Assembly (NCBI RefSeq): GCF_000150275.1
Contig: NW_002060946.1
Span: 4,563,035-4,627,034, forward strand
DNA length: 64,000 nucleotides
Direction of reading: 5' to 3'
Source of the DNA: Trichoplax adhaerens
Lineage: Eukaryota; Placozoa; Uniplacotomia; Trichoplacea; Trichoplacidae
Position numbers and translations under genes: made by a program. A model generated the notes under the pieces. The model did no database searches and was not told where the DNA came from. It was given only the letters and a program-made list of their open reading frames with translations. Positions 57,752 through 64,000 of this stretch are shown here, piece after piece. Numbering within the stretch: the stretch's first letter is position 1; every line of letters starts with the position of its first letter.

Positions 57752-60700
57752 TTATTTCTTTTTAAATGGTAATACCAAAGAAATCAATCTATTAAAAATA
57801 CTTTGCTTTTTGATATCTTCGATATTTTTGAGTTGGTATTGTCGCGTGGTTAAATTGTGTATAGAACCGAACGCAATAGCAACTACAGTACTAGTTAAGC
57901 ATATAACTATAAACGGCATGCTAAAATCAGGTGTAGGTAAGGTTACAAGTAAAGCTTCTGTATATAATCGAGTGATAACTTCTTTATCATGGTTACGGTT
58001 ACTTGCCATCAGTGGAGGCACCGTTGTATTGGCATCATTTAGCAGAACTGTAGTTATTACTGCTGAACTATAATTACAAGAAATATATTTCAATCAGTAA
58101 ACTAATAATAACGAGTTGAAGAATAAACCAGATTAATGCCAACTTTCAATTACATATACGTACAGACATTATATATGTATAATAAACATTTAGACAACAT
58201 TGTACACGGATTTCTTAGCGTACCTTATATAAAAACCATGGTGAGCATCTGGTGGGTGTTCCGTCCATTTTAGAAATGCTCGTTGGAAGTCTATCTTTAT
58301 GGTTGTGGAAGATTTCGCTGGAAGCCTCAACGCTAATTCCAGTAAGTACGGTCGCGATCGATCTTTTCCGGGAATGAATCGTCGATTTAATAACACTAAC
58401 ATTATGCATAAAATTATGGTCAATAGTGATTAAAACATGTATACGTATAAGAGTTCAGGAAACTATAATTAATAACAAAAAGATTACCATTCTGAGCTCT
58501 CTTTCTGCTACAAAGAACTTCAAATGTATGTAAATATAATCGAAAGAACCACGGGACAACTTCCATGTACAGAATATTTATATCGCGTTCATCATGGTTA
58601 TATATCCTTGTCCTGATTCCACCGTTCTCGTCACCAAGACCTATAAGAAATTATTTAAATTAATTGATACTTACTAGCAAGAAATCAACGGATTATTTTT
58701 ACTACGCGTATATTACTATAATACTATAACGTAATGCACACAGTTGTTAAATGTGCTCCTCACATGGTACTATCAGTGATGATAGATTACTAGATATGAA
58801 CTATCGTACCTGTGGCATATCTATGGGTATCTAATGGAGGGTTCAGTCCGCGTCCTAACAATATATTATAGAAATAAAACTAAATTGTATGTCTTAAAAA
58901 TGTATAAGGATCAATGCCTTAATTATGAGGCTACAGAGTTAAGTTAATACCGTATTTTTCTAGTTTAAGCCATTCCATAGCTAAATTAAAACCATGAGAG
59001 GCATACGGCTTATCGAAATCTGAAGTAGATTTGAGAAAACTGAATTAAAATAGTTTGTAAGTTAAATCAGTTTACTGAGATTGCACATCTATCAGGACTA
59101 AGAGTTAAATAAGTGGGATATTAACTTCAAAAAAGAGTAAATTTTTACGGACCTATACGATTTAAGTCATAAACAGCATAAAAATCAGGATTCGTAGGCT
59201 TCACGGGAGCCAAAGAATGTGGCAATGGCTTAAGTAGAAAACCTCCATATGTCTATGCAATAGGAAGAGTACATTATAATAAATGAAAATTGAAATATGT
59301 GCGTTGTAGTAATGAGTACTTCGTGTGATCTATAATCCGTTCAGTAAGCTTTATTTTTTGAAATTAAAAGCAGTTACTTTTGATCAGTTGTAATACACTA
59401 AGATGAAGAATTACCTTATTGTTAGATATATCAACAAAGATTTTGCTTGTGGTTGCTAGAGGACATACAGAAGGGATAGCCTTAGAAAAAAGGTTTTCTA
59501 GATTCCAGTCTGAAAGAAGAAAAGTTTCCGTCTATTAACTTAAGGAGTAGCTCAATACGCAGTGGTTCTTGTAACATAAAAGTATTTCGTAATGATCACA
59601 TCATTTTAAATATTGTAGATTGAATAAGATCTGTGAGAAACTTCAAAATATGAAGTTGTACCTCTTGATCCGGAATGAATGATTGGATTGAAAACTAGAG
59701 ACAGGGTTTGCTTTAATTCTACGCCAGAAGATTTACAATCTTTAGTCTATAAGTTAGGGGGATAATTTTAAGCAACACATTTCAGAATTAGCATAATCCA
59801 TTATGCAAAGTACATCTTTCTACATAAATATGTGATCATTCCAATTTACCTTGCAAAAAGGCCGAACATGAACGCCCATCGAATGATAGTTAACATTATA
59901 TAGAGCTAAAGAATGGAATAAGACTGATAATCCTGCCTATAATTTTAATGAGTTTATAAGTCATTTCTAAGTGTAAGATCAAAATGAAGGCTTTCAATTC
60001 TAGTGGTAGCAGCTATTACAAAACTTGAAGCTTATTAAATTTTAAACTATAATCAGGACAAAGCTCTGTGATCGCACATAAAGATGATCATACCATAATT
60101 GTCATTTACCTTTGCATCACATGGTAATAGTTTCTTCCAAGGTGTAAGATTTTCCGTACATATTGTTTCACGCGTTAATACAGCGTATCTCAATCTGGAA
60201 GAGTTCAAGTTCTTTTCTATTTTTTTCGTAAGCAAAGCGTGTATATTTTTATTGAATAATAAATCATAGTAATGCCACATTTAATATCTGTTGAGCAAAT
60301 ATTCAGTACTCATGACAAGACTGAATGATACTGGTGCAATTTCCTGTCAGTACTATAGTGTAATACGTATGGTAAATACAGGTAAATTTGACATCAAAAC
60401 AACACAATATAATTCAGTGGCAATGATTTAACCTACCACTGCTTGCTCCTTCAGGTCGAAAACTCCATGCTGGACTGACCGTAGTAGTAGAGTCAATAAA
60501 GTTCAGTGAAGCACAGAATAGACCAGATAAAGCATTTGTTAATCCAGACCAAGCTGAGTCAATACTAAAATTTTAATAGATTATAAGGTAATGATGAAAT
60601 ATTTAATATAGTAGAGCGTCATATTCCAAAACATTGCATTCCTAAAGATTACAAACTATACTATAGCACGCTGTGGTTATGTTGTTATCTCTCAGTTACT

Positions 60701-62043
60701 TTTTGATTGATGTATAAATATATATAATGTTACGTGACAAAAAAAACGCATTTTGAGTAACATAATTATTGCAACAATCAATTTTATTGGTTCTATAATA
60801 TAGTAGCAGCATGAAGGAAATAAATTATTGCGTAGGATTCATTAAACACGATATTTCTAATCGAGATTGTTATGAAAATGCATTGTTCTTATACTATATC
60901 GAGATATAAGAGTACTATTACTACGCAATACGCGTAAAAGAAATTATAAAATATACCGTTACCTTTGCGACATATTGGCCGCGAACCAAACACTCAGCTC
61001 TGCTCCAGGAGGTGAAGACAGTATTGGATAGCCCCACCAGTTGTGCCTCCACAATCCTTGGGTTAGTGAAAAATGTAGTTCCTCTACATCATAGCGACTC
61101 AAAATTTGTCCGAGAGGCTTGGGAAATAAGTTAAAATGTTTAACTATAAAGGAAAGAGAAGAAATGATATATTGGAGTTTTATTACACATATGGTTTCGA
61201 TTTGATAGTAAGTATCAATTTTACGTTAGCTAAGTTGATGCTAGAAAGACCAGAAAAAAAAGCAATTATTACTATTTATTGTTGTTTGCAGAGGCTGCAG
61301 TACTGTAGTTACTTTCTAAATGTAATGTTGACTGCGGATTTACATCATTGCATTTGAAGCTAAGAATTTTAAGCGAGTGTATGATGGATGCATTACGCTA
61401 CAAATGATGCATATTCAGGCAGGGAAAGGTCTGAATTGTAATTTTTAAGGTACAACATTTATTTATCTTCTTTCTTTCTTTAAATAATTACTGTATGTGT
61501 TTTAAAATTGAAGAGTAGGACAGAAGTGAATGATGATTCTATATCTTCTTCTTAACCTTTGGTACCTCTGAATCTATGTGCAAAGTCAAGTTTTCAGTAG
61601 CTATTTACGATTGCTAGTAAATTATTGTTTACTATGTGTAGAGAACTATAAAGGAAGAATCAACATTATAAATCGTACGCTATCATGATGAACTGTCATG
61701 TCTTCTTCACGTATTATAGTATACATCATATGAAGGAGATTAAGACACTTACTGTACAGCATGCAGACTACAGAGCATCAAAACTGAGGTTAACTTGACA
61801 CAATGATTTCATTACAGTCGGTTTTGTAGTGTACTACTTACAAGCATCTTTATTAGCAATATCGACATGCCAATACGTAGTAAATTGAAAATGGGCATAA
61901 AGGTGACCAGTTGCCAATGGTTTCAAGACCAATTCTTCATGATAGTGATCATTTGAGGTTATACTATCAACCAGCATAAACTGGCTTGTAAACTGTAGTA
62001 TAACTAATATGATATACAAGGATAAGAAGTGCTTTCTTTGCAT
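57752..62043 (-). CDS. PIGT: GPI transamidase component PIG-T
   Basis: Thirteen exons (transcript order): 61842-62043, 60963-61143, 60433-60564, 60110-60194, 59850-59936, 59662-59746, 59415-59509, 59153-59252, 58951-59019, 58810-58854, 58488-58640, 58224-58395, 57752-58067; 573 residues (human 578). A signal peptide ([13 protein letters not shown]) precedes the lumenal domain: [88 protein letters not shown], then [20 protein letters not shown] and the C-terminal transmembrane helix ([14 protein letters not shown]). PIG-T holds the transamidase complex together in the ER and is disulfide-linked to the catalytic PIG-K; a Cys of [14 protein letters not shown] probably serves this. Every junction keeps frame. 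The exon 3 donor has two options four bases apart; the AG/GTTAAA site was used because only it joins exon 4 in frame. Divergent from histone H4. Confidence 0.94.
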
Positions 62044-62213
62044 CCTATTATTTGTTGAGGGCTTACAATTGCTTCAGTTTCAACGCCAATATCAATTTTG
62101 GCAGTCCAATATTGCCATTGCTTTCACCTCTGTAGTTGCAGTGCTTCTTCTGTAACTGTCTAGTGTCGAGCCTTTCATCCATACAGGTAGGGTAAAGAAA
62201 CCTCCATCTTTCC

Positions 62214-62900
62214 TACAGTACAGTACTACAGTACTGTACAGTAGGTGACTGGGTCTCGCAGTTGATAGTTGAAACTGTAGCCCCTGACAGTACAGTACTG
62301 TACAGTACTGTACTGCACACTGTACGGCTGTATTCATACTGTACACTGTACACTGCACTCTACAGTGACGCACAGTACAGTGTACAGTGTACAGGCAGTA
62401 AGTATATACTGTAGCGCTGTACTGTACACTGTACAGTACAGTACTGCACACTGTACTGTATGACTGTATTAGTACTGTACACTGTACAGAACTGTGCGCG
62501 TGCAGTACCGTACCGTGTACTGTACAGTGTACAATCACAAAAGCTATACTGTACACTGTACTGTACTGTACAGTACTTCATCACAAAACACCAGTCGGAG
62601 TCGGAGTTCGGAGTGACACTTGACTCGGATGCAATATTCAGTATATTGTACTACAGTAAAGTAGCAAGCACTAACACTAGCACTTTAGTAACCAACTTGA
62701 TTACAAGGGCAACGCACCTGTCAACACCCCAGTGCACAACAGTACAGTACAGTACTGTACAGTTCACTCAGTGTACTGTACTGTACAGTACACCAGTAGA
62801 TAGATCTTCATGCTTTGGTCTGGTCTAAGCATACTGTACAGTACAGTACCATATCGTACAGTGCACAGTGGATAGTACTCCGGAACTACAGTACAATACC
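62214..62900. repeat. Largest cluster of ACTGTAC/GTACAGT palindromes
   Basis: Several dozen copies of ACTGTAC, GTACAGT and ACTGTACACTGTACAGT-like units, densest at 62271-62580 and 62741-62860, with a spacer of about 150 bases (62585-62735) that has almost none. Units overlap so that much of the segment is self-complementary. Confidence 0.85.
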
Positions 62901-63059
62901 TTCTAGCAGCCACATTGCCAACACTAGCTTGCAAAAGCATAGAAGATCATAGTCTTGGCAACCTGCGCTACTTTTTTTTAGCCAATCAGTGTTCGCCTGC
63001 CTCCGATCAGGTCCTCAAAATTGCCTTCATTAATAATTCATGAAGAACTAAGGAAAGAG

Positions 63060-63067
63060 TATAAATA
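63060..63067 (+). promoter_or_regulatory. TATA box of histone H4
   Basis: TATAAATA about 73 bases before the H4 ATG, with CCAAT (within GCCAATCAG) about 74 bases further upstream at 62982. This is the usual order of a replication-dependent histone promoter. Confidence 0.75.
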
Positions 63068-63088
63068 GGTAGTTTGCGCGCAGTTTGA

Positions 63089-63451
<363 letters not shown>

Positions 63452-63537
63452 ATTTCTTCAACCGTCAATGCATTTTAATATAAACTCAAAAACCACAACC
63501 CAAAATTTTAATCTAAAAATTGAGTAATCAATTCAAC

Positions 63538-63553
63538 GGCTTTTTTTAAAGCC
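63538..63553 (+). terminator. Histone mRNA 3' stem-loop
   Basis: GGCTTTTTTTAAAGCC: a perfect 6-bp stem with a 4-base loop, preceded by CAAC and followed by ACA, 87 bases after the stop. A purine-rich tract (AAAAAAGAA at 63565-63573) follows at the distance of a histone downstream element that pairs with U7 snRNA. The canonical stem is GGCTCTTTTCAGAGCC, so one stem pair and the loop are changed. Confidence 0.88.
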
Positions 63554-64000
63554 ACAATCATTTCAAAAAAGAATTGACTGAAATCAATCAACCTTGATTC
63601 TGTTTTAATTCATTGACTTTGCTGCGGTCATGATTAGTCTACAATAAATGTTATATAGCTTTTTGAGTACTGTACAGTATTTTACTGTACTTCTACGATG
63701 GAAGTCTGCAACTCTTAAAGGTGTATGCAACAATGCTAAAATCAAAATCTTGATAGTCTCCGTTACTAGAGTGTACAGTATAATGTACATCAAGATGGCT
63801 GAATGTTTTTATGCATATTGTGAAAGTTGGAAGACTTTGTTACAACTTCAAGCTGTAAAGAAATAATAACTAAAGTGAAGTTTTATGCAGCGATGTACTT
63901 TTTTACTGCATTGAATATTTAGAGTCCTGTACAGTACTGTACTGTATAAATAAATATGGCATATATCGTTATAGATCAATTAAAAAATATATATTTATTA
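63554..64000. other. Downstream of H4: GTAC palindromes and a possible first exon
   Basis: GTAC units occur at 63668-63691, 63771-63787 and 63928-63944. CAAGATGGCTG at 63791-63801 (ATG 63795) matches the start context of neighbouring genes and opens a 24-codon frame (MAECFYAYCESW...QAVKK) with a donor-like GTAAAG inside. It could be a first exon of a gene that continues beyond the window. Confidence 0.3.

Noticed and set aside
57732-58073. 113-codon plus-strand ORF
   Set aside because: It is antisense to the last PIGT exon, which carries the conserved family motifs.
62092-62556. 154-codon minus-strand ORF (and 62360-62584, 62460-62828)
   Set aside because: Composition is almost only C, T, V, Y, Q, S from repeated ACTGTAC/GTACAGT units; it is readable on both strands and is not a gene.

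Overview
This is a eukaryotic (animal) nuclear DNA window. It is AT-rich, with GT-AG introns of mostly 40-700 bp, conserved metazoan housekeeping genes, and one very long cell-adhesion gene. A classical cadherin with about 32 extracellular repeats and an intact catenin-binding tail, in a compact genome with short introns, suggests an early-branching animal, most likely a placozoan (Trichoplax/Hoilungia-like). The organism is an inference; the gene identities come from translating the exons by hand.

Layout from left to right. 1-1445 (+): last four exons of a phospholipase C, best match gamma type. 3329-3934 (-): intronless TMEM70-like mitochondrial assembly factor, divergent from PSMB5 (+, 4344-6055, six exons), the chymotrypsin-like proteasome subunit. 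PSMB5 converges on DHX16 (-, 6761-12205, 22 exons), the spliceosomal DEAH helicase. 12206-18496: intergenic, with GTAC-palindrome clusters, a four-copy tandem repeat of about 280 bp, and a weak F-box-like ORF. 18497-19237: assembly gap. 19238-21819: no gene seen. 22310-28358 (+): C-terminal-motor kinesin (kinesin-14, KIFC3-like), 16 exons. 29406-29516: foldback element. 30343-31971 (+): MRRF, mitochondrial ribosome recycling factor, six exons. 33362-46920 (-): a 4280-residue classical (type III) cadherin whose first 3683 codons lie in one 11-kb exon. 46921-57751: a 10.8-kb stretch with no recognisable gene. 57752-62043 (-): PIGT, GPI transamidase subunit, 13 exons. 62044-63139: a GTAC-palindrome-rich intergenic region shared with the divergent histone H4 gene (+, 63140-63451), which has a TATA box, a CCAAT box and a 3' stem-loop.

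The genes do not form one pathway. They are a typical mix of housekeeping functions (proteasome, splicing, mitochondrial translation and assembly, GPI anchoring, chromatin) with signalling (PLC), transport (kinesin) and adhesion (cadherin). Shared non-coding patterns are more notable: clusters of ACTGTAC/GTACAGT palindromes at divergent promoters, and an A/G-rich ATGGC context at several start codons that resembles a YY1 site overlapping the ATG. Exon junctions given here were chosen by reading frame, GT-AG sites and family similarity. No transcript or database search was possible.
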